A stretch of 64,000 nucleotides of DNA from Anaerolineaceae bacterium UBA4890 (GCA_002399085.1 DHCY01000022.1:1-64000), one strand, 5' to 3'; positions 44,749-54,378 are shown, numbered from the stretch's first letter. Notes: generated by a model not told the origin, from the letters alone. Program-made: numbers and translations.

Positions 44749-45264
44749 ATGGCAAAAACCAGTACTTCAAAATATGCTTATATCGAATGTGACCCCAACC
44801 TGTGTGTTGGCTGTCAACTCTGCGAATATATGTGCTCTTACACCAAAACCGGTGAATACAACAGCTATCGCAGCCGCATCCGCACCGTCAGGGTAGACGA
44901 GGTTCTCATCACCGCTATCGCCTGCCGCACCTGCGAAAACGCGCCTTGCGTGATCGTATGCCCACGCGATGCCCTCACCCAGGACCCCATCACCGGAATT
45001 ATTGACATCAATGCCACCAAGTGCGATGGCTGTGCCTGGTGTATCGAGGCATGCGATTTTGGTGCAATTTCTATCAATCCTGCCACTGCACTGGCTGAGA
45101 TTTGCGATCTATGTAAAGATGAGCCTGATGGTCCTCAATGTGTCAAGTGGTGCCCCAAAGAAGCGCTTAAGTTGACCACCCCAGACCAAAGCGCCCAGCG
45201 AACACGCAAGAAGTTAATTGCAGAGACGCTGGTTATTCCCATTAAAGCTACGGAACCTAAATGA
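44749..45264 (+). CDS. Four-cluster ferredoxin-type electron-transfer protein
   Basis: A 171-residue Fe-S protein of the HycB/CooF/DMSO reductase B type. Cysteine groups [31 protein letters not shown] and [13 protein letters not shown] match the four [4Fe-4S] sites of that family. The start at 44749 has GAGGAG four bases upstream; a longer frame overlapping aor is not used. It is probably the small partner of AOR carrying electrons to the HdrA unit. The stop overlaps the hdrA start by four bases. Confidence 0.88.
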   Translation: MAKTSTSKYAYIECDPNLCVGCQLCEYMCSYTKTGEYNSYRSRIRTVRVDEVLITAIACRTCENAPCVIVCPRDALTQDPITGIIDINATKCDGCAWCIEACDFGAISINPATALAEICDLCKDEPDGPQCVKWCPKEALKLTTPDQSAQRTRKKLIAETLVIPIKATEPK

Positions 45265-47798
45265 GTGAAGAAGTAAACCAACCTAAATATATAGGCGCGA
45301 TGCCCGAGGATGAACCTCGTATCGGCGTCTATGTATGTCATTGCGGCAGCAATATCGCTGGTGTTATCCCACCTGATCAGGTGGTCGATTTTGCCGGTAG
45401 TTTGCCGGGTGTGGTGCATGCCGCCGAAACCATGTATGCCTGTGCCGACAGCGGTCAGCGCCTGATCAAGGAAGACATCAAAAAGCATGGTCTCAACCGT
45501 GTGGTTGTTTCTGCCTGCTCTGTGCGTATGCACGAACCCACCTTCCGTGCCTGCGTTGCAGAAGCCGGGCTCAACCCCTTCCTGATGGAAATGGCAAACA
45601 TTCGAGAGCAATGCACCTGGGCTCATGGGCACGACCGCGAAGGCGCGCTCGAAAAAGCCAAAGACCTGACTGCGGCGGCAGTTGCCAAAGCCACTTTTCT
45701 GACCCCGCTGGATATGATCAACGTGCCTGTCACCAAGAAAGCCCTGGTGATTGGAGGCGGTGTGGCTGGTATCAATGCCGCGCTCGACCTGGCAGAGCAA
45801 AAAATACCAGTGGTGTTGGTAGAGAAAGAACCAACGATTGGAGGGGTCATGGCGCAGCTAAACAAGACCTTTCCAACAATGGACTGCTCTATATGAATTC
45901 TCGCACCAAAAATGGTTGACGCGGCGCGTCAGCCCCTGATCGAAGTAAAAGCTTATACCGAAGTCGAGAAAGTGGAAGGCTTCGTCGGCAATTTCAAAGT
46001 CACCCTGCGAGAAAGGGCGAAATATGTGCGCGCGGACCGCTGTAACGGCTGTGCCGCCTGCGCCAAGGCTTGCCCGGTGGAAGTTCCAAACTATTTTGAG
46101 ATGAACCTGGCACCACGCAAGGCTGCCTACATACCGATGAGCCAGTCGGTTCCCCTGATCTACAACATCGATATGGATGCCTGCATTCATTGCTATAAAT
46201 GTGTGGAAGCCTGCGGCGCGCTTGAAGCCATCGATTTCAGCATGGAAGACAAAGTCATCGAGGAAGACATCGGCGCAATTGTGGTTGCCACCGGTTTTGG
46301 GCATTTCGACCCCACTCCCATGACCGAATATGGTTATGGCCGCTACCCGAACGTGATCACTGCCATGGAGATGGAACGCCTGAATAATTCCGCGGGCGCT
46401 ACCCATGGTATGGTGGTTCGCCCAAGCGACAACCGACGCCCGCAGAGGTTGGCAATCATCAATTGTGTTGGCTCGCGTGACAAACGCTACAACTCTTCCT
46501 GTTCCAATTTCTGCTGCATGTACGCCATCAAAAACGCTCTGCTGCTCAAGCAGATGAATCCGGACATGGATATCTCGATTTATTACATCGATATCCGTAC
46601 GCCAGGTAAAGGTTATGAAGAGTTTTATGACCGCGCCCGTGAAGCTGGTATCAAATTTATCCAGGGGCGTCCGGCAGAAATTACCGAAGACCCGGATAGC
46701 CACCAGCTCTTCATCAAATCTGAAGACATAACGCTCGGTCGCGTGATTGAGCATGAATATGACCTGGTCATGCTTAACCAGGCAGCCATTCCGCAGCCCG
46801 ACCAGGACCACATGAGCTCGGTACTGAACGTTGCCCAATCGCCCGGCGGCTGGTTTATGGAATATCATCCAAAGCTGCGCCCGATCGACAGCCCCACCGA
46901 CGGCATTTTCTTTGCTGGTGCTTGCCAGGGACCCAAAGATATCCCTGCCAGTGTCGCCCAGGGCTCTGCTGCCGCTGCGCGCGCTTCGCGCATTTTGCAC
47001 TCCGATACCTGGCAAATAGAACCGACCGTTGCTGTGGTTTGGCCCGATCGCTGCGTCAGCGGTAAGGGTCAGGCTTGCGGCATTTGTGAGCGTGCCTGCC
47101 CATACGGTGCCATCGATTACACTAAGGGTCTTTCTGCTGAAGTGATTACTGCCAAATGTCACGGCTGTGGTGCCTGTGTTGGTGAATGCCCGCACGACTC
47201 CATCACCCAGCTACACTACACCGACGCGCAGGTGCTTGCGCAGATCCGCACCCTGCTGGCTGTTGAGCCTGAAAAGAAAATTTTGGCTTTCCGCTGCCAA
47301 TGGTGCTCTTATGGTGGTGCGGACCTGGCTGGAACCAGCCACTTTGAATACAGCGCCAACGAACGCGGTTTGCGCGTGATGTGCTCAGCTCGTATGGATG
47401 CCGACCTGATCTATGAGTCCTATCGGCTGGGTGCCGGCGCGATTCTCTATTCCGGCTGCCACCCGCAGGACTGCCATTACATCACTGGTCAGGTCGCCGG
47501 CGCGAAACGCGCTGCCCGACTGGATAAAATGTTCGCGCGCATGGGCATGACCCCCGGTCGCTTCCGCACCGAGTGGATCAGCGCTGCCGAAGGCGACAAG
47601 TACGCCCGCGTGATTAATGAGATGCAAGCCACACTCGATAAAATCCCCGAAAGCGAATTACAGGCTGAGATTGACCGTCTGAAACCGGAGATGGAAAAGA
47701 AACTGACCAAGATGAACGAGATTCCTGGTGTGGAAGAAGCCATGATCCAGGTGGATTTCATTGTCAATGAGATGCAAAACAAGGCGGTAACCGTATGA
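45261..47798 (+). CDS. hdrA: HdrA-like bifurcating flavoprotein fused to MvhD-like domain; selenoprotein with Sec212
   Basis: Read as one 845-residue protein. The first 211 codons give the HdrA N-terminus and FAD site ([17 protein letters not shown]) and end DCSI; codon 212 is TGA (45894-45896); the frame goes on [10 protein letters not shown] with no other stop. Normal HdrA reads DCSxCILxPK here, so the TGA sits exactly at the second Cys. A hairpin (45914-45922/45926-45934, loop GGC) begins 17 bases after the TGA, as a bacterial SECIS should. Downstream are ferredoxin clusters [30 protein letters not shown] and [11 protein letters not shown], then a C-terminal MvhD-like domain ([19 protein letters not shown]). 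A standard caller would split it at 45896 and restart at 45912. It is proposed as the electron-bifurcating core of the complex. Confidence 0.85.
45914..45934 (+). promoter_or_regulatory. SECIS-like hairpin
   Basis: GGTTGACGC (45914-45922) pairs with GCGTCAGCC (45926-45934), nine pairs including one G-U, around the loop GGC. There are 26 bases between the TGA and the loop, inside the 16-37 range used for bacterial SECIS searches, and the loop begins with G. Confidence 0.7.
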
Positions 47799-48379
47799 GC
47801 CTGCCTTTCAACTCCAACCTTGCAGAACAGGTAAAAGCCATTCCTGGCGGCGAAATGCTGATGATGTGCTTCTCTTGCGGCACCTGCACCAGCAAATGCA
47901 TGGTCCAGGAAAAGCTGGAACCAAATTACAATCCCCGCCGCCTTATCCGCGAAGCCGTTTTCAACTTTGAAGAGACTGCCTTCGCCGACGAAACTACCTG
48001 GCTTTGTACCGCCTGCGACTTGTGTTACCCGGCTTGCCCGCAAAAAATCCACATTTCTGGTGTCATCACCGCTGTCAAGCAATTGGCAGTTGCCCAAGGG
48101 CATCAAAATCCTTACCAGACTGCCAAAGTTGATGAAGCCACCTGTGTCGCCTGCGGCTTGTGTGAAAGCGTCTGCCCTTACACCGCCATCAAATTGGTCG
48201 AGAAGAAAGTACCTTTTCGCGGGATGATCACGGTCGCTTCGGTGGACCCGGGCAAATGCATGGCATGTGGCATGTGTACCGCTGCCTGCCGTTCGACCTC
48301 GATCAGGCTGAACCAGGATTTCACCGACAACGAAGTCCTCGAAAACCTGTGGGGTTGGCTGGAAAGGGAGGCAGTCTGA
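47795..48379 (+). CDS. HdrC-like iron-sulfur protein with extra ferredoxin domain
   Basis: A 194-residue protein. The N-terminal half has the HdrC pattern CFSCGTCTSKC and CTACDLCYPACP; the C-terminal half adds a two-cluster ferredoxin domain with CVACGLCESVCP and CMACGMCTAAC. It has no HdrB-type CCG domain and none is found in the operon, so the disulfide-reducing subunit of classical Hdr is missing. The ATGA overlap with hdrA indicates translational coupling. Its probable role is to move electrons from HdrA to another subunit. Confidence 0.87.
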   Translation: MSLPFNSNLAEQVKAIPGGEMLMMCFSCGTCTSKCMVQEKLEPNYNPRRLIREAVFNFEETAFADETTWLCTACDLCYPACPQKIHISGVITAVKQLAVAQGHQNPYQTAKVDEATCVACGLCESVCPYTAIKLVEKKVPFRGMITVASVDPGKCMACGMCTAACRSTSIRLNQDFTDNEVLENLWGWLEREAV

Positions 48380-48819
48380 TGCCTGAAAAACCAAAAATCG
48401 CATTATTCCAGTGCCGTTGGTGTCTTTACGCGCCAGCCGACCAGGAATGGGTCGATACCCAGCTGCCCGAGAATATTCATCTCACAAAAACACCCTGCAC
48501 CGGGCGGATCAACCCGCTCTACGTGCTCAATGCCGTCCAGGGCGGTGCGGATGGGGTAATGATCAGCGGCTGCCTGCCCGAACAATGTCATTTTAAAACC
48601 GGCAATATGGCTGCCCGTCGCCAACTGGAGGAATTCAACGATTTCCTGGACTACATCGGCTACGATAAGCAGCGCGTGCGCTTTGTCTGGCTCGATCTGC
48701 AGGATCGCGGCATTATTCAAAAGCAATTGGCTGCCTTTGAGCAGGAATTGGACGATCTTGGACCTGCCAGCAACCTGGTGACCCGAGTCAAAGTTGCCGA
48801 AGGAGGTCAGAATGCCTGA
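48379..48819 (+). CDS. MvhD/FlpD-like hydrogenase iron-sulfur subunit
   Basis: A 146-residue protein starting MPEKPKIALFQCRWC. FQCRWCLYAPAD and SGCLPEQCHF carry the family cysteines thought to bind a [2Fe-2S] cluster. MvhD joins hydrogenase or formate dehydrogenase to HdrA. The upstream hdrA already has such a domain, so the operon holds two. The TGATG overlap with the preceding gene sets the start; a longer frame from 48256 is not used. No hydrogenase is encoded nearby. Confidence 0.87.
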   Translation: MPEKPKIALFQCRWCLYAPADQEWVDTQLPENIHLTKTPCTGRINPLYVLNAVQGGADGVMISGCLPEQCHFKTGNMAARRQLEEFNDFLDYIGYDKQRVRFVWLDLQDRGIIQKQLAAFEQELDDLGPASNLVTRVKVAEGGQNA

Positions 48820-49762
48820 TCTTAACGCAATTAGAACCGAAGCCAAACGTTTGCTCGCTGAAGGTGTGGTTGACGTGGTGGTGGCATTCAAAGCCGGTGA
48901 AACCCCACTGCATCCCCAACCGGCATTTTTCCGTTCAGCCGACGAAGTTGACCAGCTAGTTTACGATGGTCTTTGCCAGAACAACCTGGCAACCTTTCTG
49001 ACCCGTGTGCCAAAACAGAGCAAGGTTGGTATGGTTGTTCGCGGTTGTGAAAACCGTTCGGTAAATGCTCTGGTGGTTGAGAAACAAAAAAATCGGGCAG
49101 ACTTGTTTCTGATCGGTGTGCCTTGTGAGGGCATCCTCGACTGGCAAAAAATCGTCGGGGAAGTCGGTGAAACCGTAAAATCGGTCAAAGAAAACGGTCA
49201 GAATCTCATGATCGAAACAAAGGCTGGCTACCAGCTGCTTGAAAGACACGATTTTCTGCACGAAAGCTGCAAACGCTGCATTCACCCCAACCCGATGAGT
49301 GCAGACATTCTGATCGGTGAAGCACTGCAAGAAGGAGATCCCAACCTGGCACGGACAGCAGTCGAAACCTTTGAAGACCAAACCATCGAAGACCGCTACG
49401 CCTGGTTTCAAAAGGAAGCAGAGCGCTGCATCCGCTGCTACGCCTGCCGCCAAGCCTGCCCAATGTGTTATTGCGAAGAATGTTTCGTTGACCACATTGA
49501 GCCGCGTTGGAGCGAAAGTGGCGCCACCCCTGCTGGCATGCAAGGCTGGCACATCGTGCGCGCTTTTCACCAAACCGGTCGTTGCACCAGCTGTGGTGCC
49601 TGTGAACGTGCCTGCCCGATGGACATCAAGATGACCTACCTGACCGAGAAACTGAATCACGACATGAGAGAAAAGTACAATTTCGAACCCGGTTTAGACG
49701 CCCAAACCCAACCGCCCTTTGCGGCAGTGACCCTGGACGATAAGAATCGCTTTTCGGTTTGA
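48812..49762 (+). CDS. Iron-sulfur protein with FrhB-like N-terminal region and ferredoxin domain
   Basis: A 316-residue protein. An N-terminal region (1-150) with VVRGCENRSV and GVPCEGILDW recalls the FrhB/FdhB family of electron-transfer subunits. The C-terminal part has two ferredoxin-type clusters (CIRCYACRQACP, CTSCGACERACP) with extra cysteines between them (MCYCEEC) that may bind a third. GGAGG precedes the ATG at 48812. It overlaps the previous gene by eight bases. It may bind a cofactor or carry electrons to and from the HdrA unit; the exact family is uncertain. Confidence 0.75.
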   Translation: MPDLNAIRTEAKRLLAEGVVDVVVAFKAGETPLHPQPAFFRSADEVDQLVYDGLCQNNLATFLTRVPKQSKVGMVVRGCENRSVNALVVEKQKNRADLFLIGVPCEGILDWQKIVGEVGETVKSVKENGQNLMIETKAGYQLLERHDFLHESCKRCIHPNPMSADILIGEALQEGDPNLARTAVETFEDQTIEDRYAWFQKEAERCIRCYACRQACPMCYCEECFVDHIEPRWSESGATPAGMQGWHIVRAFHQTGRCTSCGACERACPMDIKMTYLTEKLNHDMREKYNFEPGLDAQTQPPFAAVTLDDKNRFSV

Positions 49763-49776
49763 GGAGAGGGACAGAT

Positions 49777-50799
49777 ATGAACCTTATCCTTGAAAAACAA
49801 GCGCTGCAAGACCTGCTACAGTCCTGGCGGCAAAATTATGACGTTTATCTCCCTCAAAAATTGGAGCGTTTCTCGCATTTTATGCCGCTAACAGAGACAA
49901 GTGTGCTTGTGACTGATGAACCGCACAATACCCGCATCCCTCCCAAATCGCTCTTCCTGCCTATGACTGAAGCTTTGGTAAAATTCACGCGCTATGGCGG
50001 CTACGAAGATGCCCGGCACGAAATTCAGCCCCGCATCGTTTTCGGCATCCGCCCCTGCGATGCCCAGGCAGTGCAACTTCTGGATACTAGTTTCATTCAG
50101 GATGAATACACAGATCCTCTCTGGCTGGAAAGACGCGAAAAGACGATCACCATCGGCCTGGGCTGCCACGAACCCTGCCTGAACGGCTTCTGCACGACAG
50201 TTGGTTATGGTCCATTCAATAAAGCAGACCTGGATGCGATTCTGACCGACATGGGCGATGTTTACCTGGTCGAAACCTTCTCCCAAGCTGGAGATGCCTG
50301 TTTCCAGGGTCTTCCTGTCGCCGCTGAAGAAACCTATCAGGAAGCGCTCGCTGTTCAACACAGCGCCCACGACCAGATGCCAGTCGCCTTCGAGACCGAA
50401 AACCTTAAAGAAAAGCTGGAACAAAACTTCAAGAACAATTATTGGGACGAAGTTTCACAGAGCTGCTTGGGTTGCGGAGTTTGTACCTTCCTCTGCCCTA
50501 CCTGCTTCTGCTTCGACATCGTAGATGAAACCCAGCGCAGAGAACGTGTACGCAACTGGGACTCCTGCATGTTCCGCACTTATTCACTGGAGGCTTCCGG
50601 GCATAATCCGCGACCTTCGCGCGTAGAACGCACCCGCCAGCGCATAAGCCACAAATTCGTTTACTGGCTCGACCAGGTCAACCAGATCGGTTGCACCGGT
50701 TGTGGTCGCTGCGTGCGCTACTGTCCGGTCGGACTGGATATTCGTTCCATGCTTAGGCAAGCCCACAGCCTGCCTTTCGAGGTGAGCCATGCAATCTAA
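49777..50799 (+). CDS. HydB/AsrA-like iron-sulfur subunit
   Basis: A 340-residue protein similar to the beta subunit of sulfhydrogenase (HydB) and to AsrA. FGIRPCDAQAV and GLGCHEPCLNGFC match the N-terminal domain, followed by two [4Fe-4S] ferredoxin sites (CLGCGVCTFLCPTC and CTGCGRCVRYCPVG). The start at 49777 has GAGGAGAGGG upstream. HydB passes electrons between the FAD subunit HydG and the other centres. It overlaps the HydG-like gene by 11 bases, which supports an obligate pair. Confidence 0.88.
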   Translation: MNLILEKQALQDLLQSWRQNYDVYLPQKLERFSHFMPLTETSVLVTDEPHNTRIPPKSLFLPMTEALVKFTRYGGYEDARHEIQPRIVFGIRPCDAQAVQLLDTSFIQDEYTDPLWLERREKTITIGLGCHEPCLNGFCTTVGYGPFNKADLDAILTDMGDVYLVETFSQAGDACFQGLPVAAEETYQEALAVQHSAHDQMPVAFETENLKEKLEQNFKNNYWDEVSQSCLGCGVCTFLCPTCFCFDIVDETQRRERVRNWDSCMFRTYSLEASGHNPRPSRVERTRQRISHKFVYWLDQVNQIGCTGCGRCVRYCPVGLDIRSMLRQAHSLPFEVSHAI

Positions 50800-51646
50800 C
50801 GGACGCAGCCTCTACACACCCATCCCCATGCACGTTTTGCGTGCTTATTACGAATCAACCGACCGTTCTTTGAAAACGCTCGAGTTGAGTTTCGACCATG
50901 CTGAAAACAGCCACGCGTTTTTCGAAGCCTTTAACCCCGGGCAATTCTGCTTGCTGTCAGTAGCTGGCAAAGGTGAATCCGCTTTAGGTGTCGCCAGCGC
51001 AGCCTGGGAAGGCGATTTTGTGCGCTTCACTGCTCAAAATGTGGGCAGCGTTACTTCAGCCTTGCACAAATTGAAAGCCGGTGATGCCATCGGTATGCGC
51101 GGACCAATGGGCAACGGCTTCCCCCTGGAAGACTGGAAGGGCAAAAACCTGGTCATTATCGGCGGCGGCTGTGCCTTCTCGACACTCTACGCCCTGACCA
51201 AACACGTCCATCACGAAGATCATCGGGATGATTACGGTAAGCTGATCCTGGTTTACGGCACGCGGACCTCAGGTTTGTGTATGTACAAACACGATATCGC
51301 TGCCTGGCATGAGAATGAAGATATGGAAATCCACCAGGCGATCGACGTTCCGGAGGAAAATTGGCAACACCATGTCGGCTACGTACCGGATGTGGTCAGG
51401 CAGGTGGCACCATCGCCAGATAATGCTGTAGCAGTGGTTTGCGGTCCACCGATCATGACCAAATTCACCCTGCCTGCTCTGGATGAGCTGGGTTTTGCGC
51501 CTGAAGCCATTTTTACTTCGCTTGAAAAACGCATGAAATGTGGTGTCGGCAAATGCGGACGCTGCAACCTGGGACCCCAATACATTTGCAAAGACGGACC
51601 GGTCTTTTCGTTGGCTGAACTCAACGCCCTGCCGGCTGACCTTTAG
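50789..51646 (+). CDS. HydG/AsrB-like FAD- and NAD(P)-binding reductase subunit
   Basis: A 285-residue ferredoxin-NADP reductase-fold protein: FAD-binding beta barrel, then a NAD(P)-binding domain with VIIGGGCAFSTLYAL and VVCGPPIM, and a C-terminal cysteine motif CGVGKCGRCN plus YICKDGP that holds a [2Fe-2S] cluster. It belongs with sulfhydrogenase gamma, AsrB and related subunits. It should oxidise or reduce NAD(P)H and exchange electrons with the HydB-like partner. This gives the operon its pyridine nucleotide end. Confidence 0.88.
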   Translation: MQSNGRSLYTPIPMHVLRAYYESTDRSLKTLELSFDHAENSHAFFEAFNPGQFCLLSVAGKGESALGVASAAWEGDFVRFTAQNVGSVTSALHKLKAGDAIGMRGPMGNGFPLEDWKGKNLVIIGGGCAFSTLYALTKHVHHEDHRDDYGKLILVYGTRTSGLCMYKHDIAAWHENEDMEIHQAIDVPEENWQHHVGYVPDVVRQVAPSPDNAVAVVCGPPIMTKFTLPALDELGFAPEAIFTSLEKRMKCGVGKCGRCNLGPQYICKDGPVFSLAELNALPADL

Positions 51647-51654
51647 GAGCATTT

Positions 51655-52638
51655 ATGAGTCGTGGAACGCCAAAAAAGACCCGAAACGAACACCTGATGA
51701 CCATCAACCGGGACATGATGACCCGGAATTATTCGATGAAATGGGACCTGGACAAGTGTGTTGGCTGCCAGATTGGACCGACTGTCTGCCCGAAGGATGC
51801 CCTCACACACGTGCCTGCAGTTCTGGAAAATGGTCACATCCTGCAAAGAGCCTCTGTTGACGTGGACGAAAACAAGTGCATCAATTGCGGTATTTGTGTG
51901 GAAGCCTGCCCAACACACGCCATTGAGCTGACCGTCAACGGCAAACCGGAAAACCCGGTGATCGAATATGGTGCATTTCCCAAGTTTGACGCCAAGACGA
52001 TCTTCCACCGAGATCAATTTGATTTCTCATTAAAGGATTTCATTATCGAAAACTGCCCCACCAACGTGATCAGTTACGACGAAAAACGCGACACCATGCG
52101 CGTTGTATTCGAAGACTGTATCCACTGCCGCCAGTGTGAGGTCGCCAGCAAAGGCGCCTTCGAAATACGCCAGCCCTGGGTGGGCTCGGTGGTTTTGGAG
52201 AGGGAAAAGTGCATACCGGACTGTTTCGCCTGCGCCGATATTTGCCCCACCCGTGCTTTACACGTCAACGATGAAGGTGAATTGGTTTTGGCAGATTATT
52301 ATTGTATCAAGTGCGGTGCCTGTATGCAGGTGTGCCCGGTGAAACCCGAGTACGAAGAGGTCAGCTTCACCTTTGAATCACAGGGCATGACCCTAACCCG
52401 CAGCAAGCAAGAACTGGTAAACGAAGCAGCCTTGCCGATCGTGGTGGAACGCTGGCGGATCAGGCATAGCGAAGTCTCCAGCGCTGCCTGGATCGAGGCT
52501 TTGCGAAAGCTCTCAGACGACAAGGCAAAATCGGTCGAGATCGACCGCAAACGTGCTCTCCGGCGTGCTGATCTGATCGAAGCACTTAGAGGAAACATAG
52601 TATCGAAATCGTATCTGAAAAAGGAAATCGAACGATAG
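51655..52638 (+). CDS. Polyferredoxin-type iron-sulfur protein
   Basis: A 327-residue protein with several cysteine groups: CVGCQIGPTVC, CINCGICVEAC, CIHCRQC, CIPDCFACADIC and CIKCGACMQVC. At least four [4Fe-4S] sites seem likely. The C-terminal 80 residues are helical and charged, without cysteines. It has no membrane segment. AGGAGC precedes the ATG. As the last clearly redox gene of the operon it may be the wire to ferredoxin or the docking subunit for the complex. Confidence 0.82.
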   Translation: MSRGTPKKTRNEHLMTINRDMMTRNYSMKWDLDKCVGCQIGPTVCPKDALTHVPAVLENGHILQRASVDVDENKCINCGICVEACPTHAIELTVNGKPENPVIEYGAFPKFDAKTIFHRDQFDFSLKDFIIENCPTNVISYDEKRDTMRVVFEDCIHCRQCEVASKGAFEIRQPWVGSVVLEREKCIPDCFACADICPTRALHVNDEGELVLADYYCIKCGACMQVCPVKPEYEEVSFTFESQGMTLTRSKQELVNEAALPIVVERWRIRHSEVSSAAWIEALRKLSDDKAKSVEIDRKRALRRADLIEALRGNIVSKSYLKKEIER

Positions 52639-52665
52639 TTTTTATTGGACGAAAGCGAGGGTTTT

Positions 52666-52947
52666 ATGAGTTCGTCGCTGTTCATGTTTATCCCTTTTCT
52701 CAAACAATTGGTAACGGATATCGACCCGGGTGAAATAAAACGGGTCGAAGATGTCCTGAAAGCCAATGATATCCCTTTTCGTATAAAATCCTCTTCGCCC
52801 AGGGGTCCATTTGGCAGGAATTACGATTCGAGAGCTTATCAGCAAATTGTCATGCCGCTTTACATTGACGCTCAACGTCCAACCATTTCATACATAATCT
52901 ACGTGAAGCCTAAAGATTACGACCGGGCGATGAGTTTAATCCAATAA
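52666..52947 (+). CDS. Small protein of unknown function, possibly DUF2007-like
   Basis: A 93-residue protein. After a hydrophobic start (SSLFMFIPFL) there is a DIDPGEIKRVEDVLKAN-type segment and a PLYIDAQRP..YVKPKDYDRA segment that resembles small DUF2007 proteins (alpha-beta, regulator-like), but this is a weak likeness. GAGGG lies seven bases before the ATG. It closes the plus-strand redox operon, and only two bases separate its stop from the convergent phosphoesterase, leaving no room for a terminator. Confidence 0.6.
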   Translation: MSSSLFMFIPFLKQLVTDIDPGEIKRVEDVLKANDIPFRIKSSSPRGPFGRNYDSRAYQQIVMPLYIDAQRPTISYIIYVKPKDYDRAMSLIQ

Positions 52948-52949
52948 TT

Positions 52950-54308
52950 CTATTCCAAAGTCGAACCGTAGCCAAAACGGTTATTGAAATCGAAAGACCA
53001 GCTCGTCTCGCGGTCGTATTCCGGGTTGCGCTCGTTCTTGTTAAATATCAAGACGCGCGCTTTTGAACGCAGCCTGCCAAAATCGTCCATCGTTGGTGTG
53101 GAAGTGATCACATTGCGGAAGGTGCCGCTGTTGATGTAGTATTTCTCGACTCCGTGTTCCACCTCCAGGAGCTCAACCATCGCGTTATGCGAGTGACCGC
53201 TGACAATGCACTTTATTGAAGAGCCATCCTCAATGATGCTTTCCTCGCGCATGATCACATCCAGGTTGCTGCTGATCTCTGATTTCTTGAAAATCGGATT
53301 CAGCAGTGTCTTCATCGCCCAGAATGGCAATCCGTGCCGCCAAAGCCTGGTACGCAACACCGACTTCAACGTTGCGGCTGATGCTCTCGTCAGTTTGCCG
53401 AAATTAATCAAGGAGTTACCGATATCGGGGCTGGTTGCCAGGTCGTCAAGTAGCTTGAGCATAATTGGTTCAATAAACTGCCACACTTCTCCTTTGCGCA
53501 TGCCTGGCGTGGTGAAGAGAAAATTGATCAGCGCATTGGATGGTCGCAGGTTGTCAAAATCGATCAGGCGTTTATACAATACACGCAGTTCATCCATCGC
53601 CAGGATAGATTCGACACCATAATAATCCTTAAAAAGCAGGGGCAACTTGGCGGCAATCTCTATCGTGACAATATCTCCCAACACCGGCTTATCGTAAAAG
53701 CTCTTTTCAATCACCATCGGGATCTTGGACCAGGTGCTCAAATCGGCGCTGAAGTTGGCTTTATCGTACTCGTGACCGTGCCGAACGAGCGCCAAGGGCT
53801 CACCATTGTCAAAATAAAGGTGTTGATTCGCGAAAACCTTTCCGTCGGGTTCCAACCCCAACAGTCCCTGTACCCGCTTGCGTATGGTCTCACTGGCATT
53901 TGCCAGGCGGTCATGATTGCCAGGTACAAAATGGATATACACCGGTTTTTGAAAAAATTCACTCAAACCACGAAACACATTCAGACTGGCATCCACACGA
54001 TTATCGCGATTGATCGCATCAATCACTCTCAGTACTTCAATTTCCGCCTGACTGCCTGCGGTTACTTCATCATTATGCAAGTAAGGTCGCAGCGGACCCT
54101 CAAGCCAGAGGGCAGAGCGGGTGATCTCGAAGATATCGCCAGCCAAAACCAGGTCAATCGATTCGATTTCGCTGTCCCGGATAAACTCTGCGATCTCCTT
54201 AAAGAAGGTTTTGTAAACTTCCGATGGCAGGTTGTGGTTATATCGCCGTCCATTCAAATTAAAGGCATCCGTGTCCGCAAAATGCAGGTCGGACATGACA
54301 ATGAGCAT
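52950..54308 (-). CDS. Calcineurin-like metallophosphoesterase
   Basis: A 452-residue phosphoesterase with the full metal-binding motif set: SDLHF (6-10), GDIFE, GNHDR and GHSH near the C-terminal third. These hold a two-metal centre for phosphomonoester or diester cleavage. Family members act on nucleotides, lipids or protein phosphates; the large helical insert between GNHDR and GHSH (about 180 residues) is not assigned. No signal peptide. It is the last gene of a minus-strand series that begins with ileS. Confidence 0.85.
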   Translation of the reverse strand: MLIVMSDLHFADTDAFNLNGRRYNHNLPSEVYKTFFKEIAEFIRDSEIESIDLVLAGDIFEITRSALWLEGPLRPYLHNDEVTAGSQAEIEVLRVIDAINRDNRVDASLNVFRGLSEFFQKPVYIHFVPGNHDRLANASETIRKRVQGLLGLEPDGKVFANQHLYFDNGEPLALVRHGHEYDKANFSADLSTWSKIPMVIEKSFYDKPVLGDIVTIEIAAKLPLLFKDYYGVESILAMDELRVLYKRLIDFDNLRPSNALINFLFTTPGMRKGEVWQFIEPIMLKLLDDLATSPDIGNSLINFGKLTRASAATLKSVLRTRLWRHGLPFWAMKTLLNPIFKKSEISSNLDVIMREESIIEDGSSIKCIVSGHSHNAMVELLEVEHGVEKYYINSGTFRNVITSTPTMDDFGRLRSKARVLIFNKNERNPEYDRETSWSFDFNNRFGYGSTLE

Positions 54309-54378
54309 AATGTCCTCGCTTTCCTGCTGTTTTTATATCACAAAAATACCGCAATTCGAAAGCTTTACTAACTGTTAA

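Noticed and set aside
45894..45912. Split hdrA as pseudogene or two separate genes
   Set aside because: The frame is the same on both sides, only one stop lies between, it sits at the conserved Cys, and a SECIS-like hairpin follows. A selenocysteine codon explains all of it better.
48256..48378. Longer start for the MvhD-like gene
   Set aside because: It would be out-of-frame translation of the HdrC-like gene; the TGATG overlap at 48379 gives the family N-terminus.
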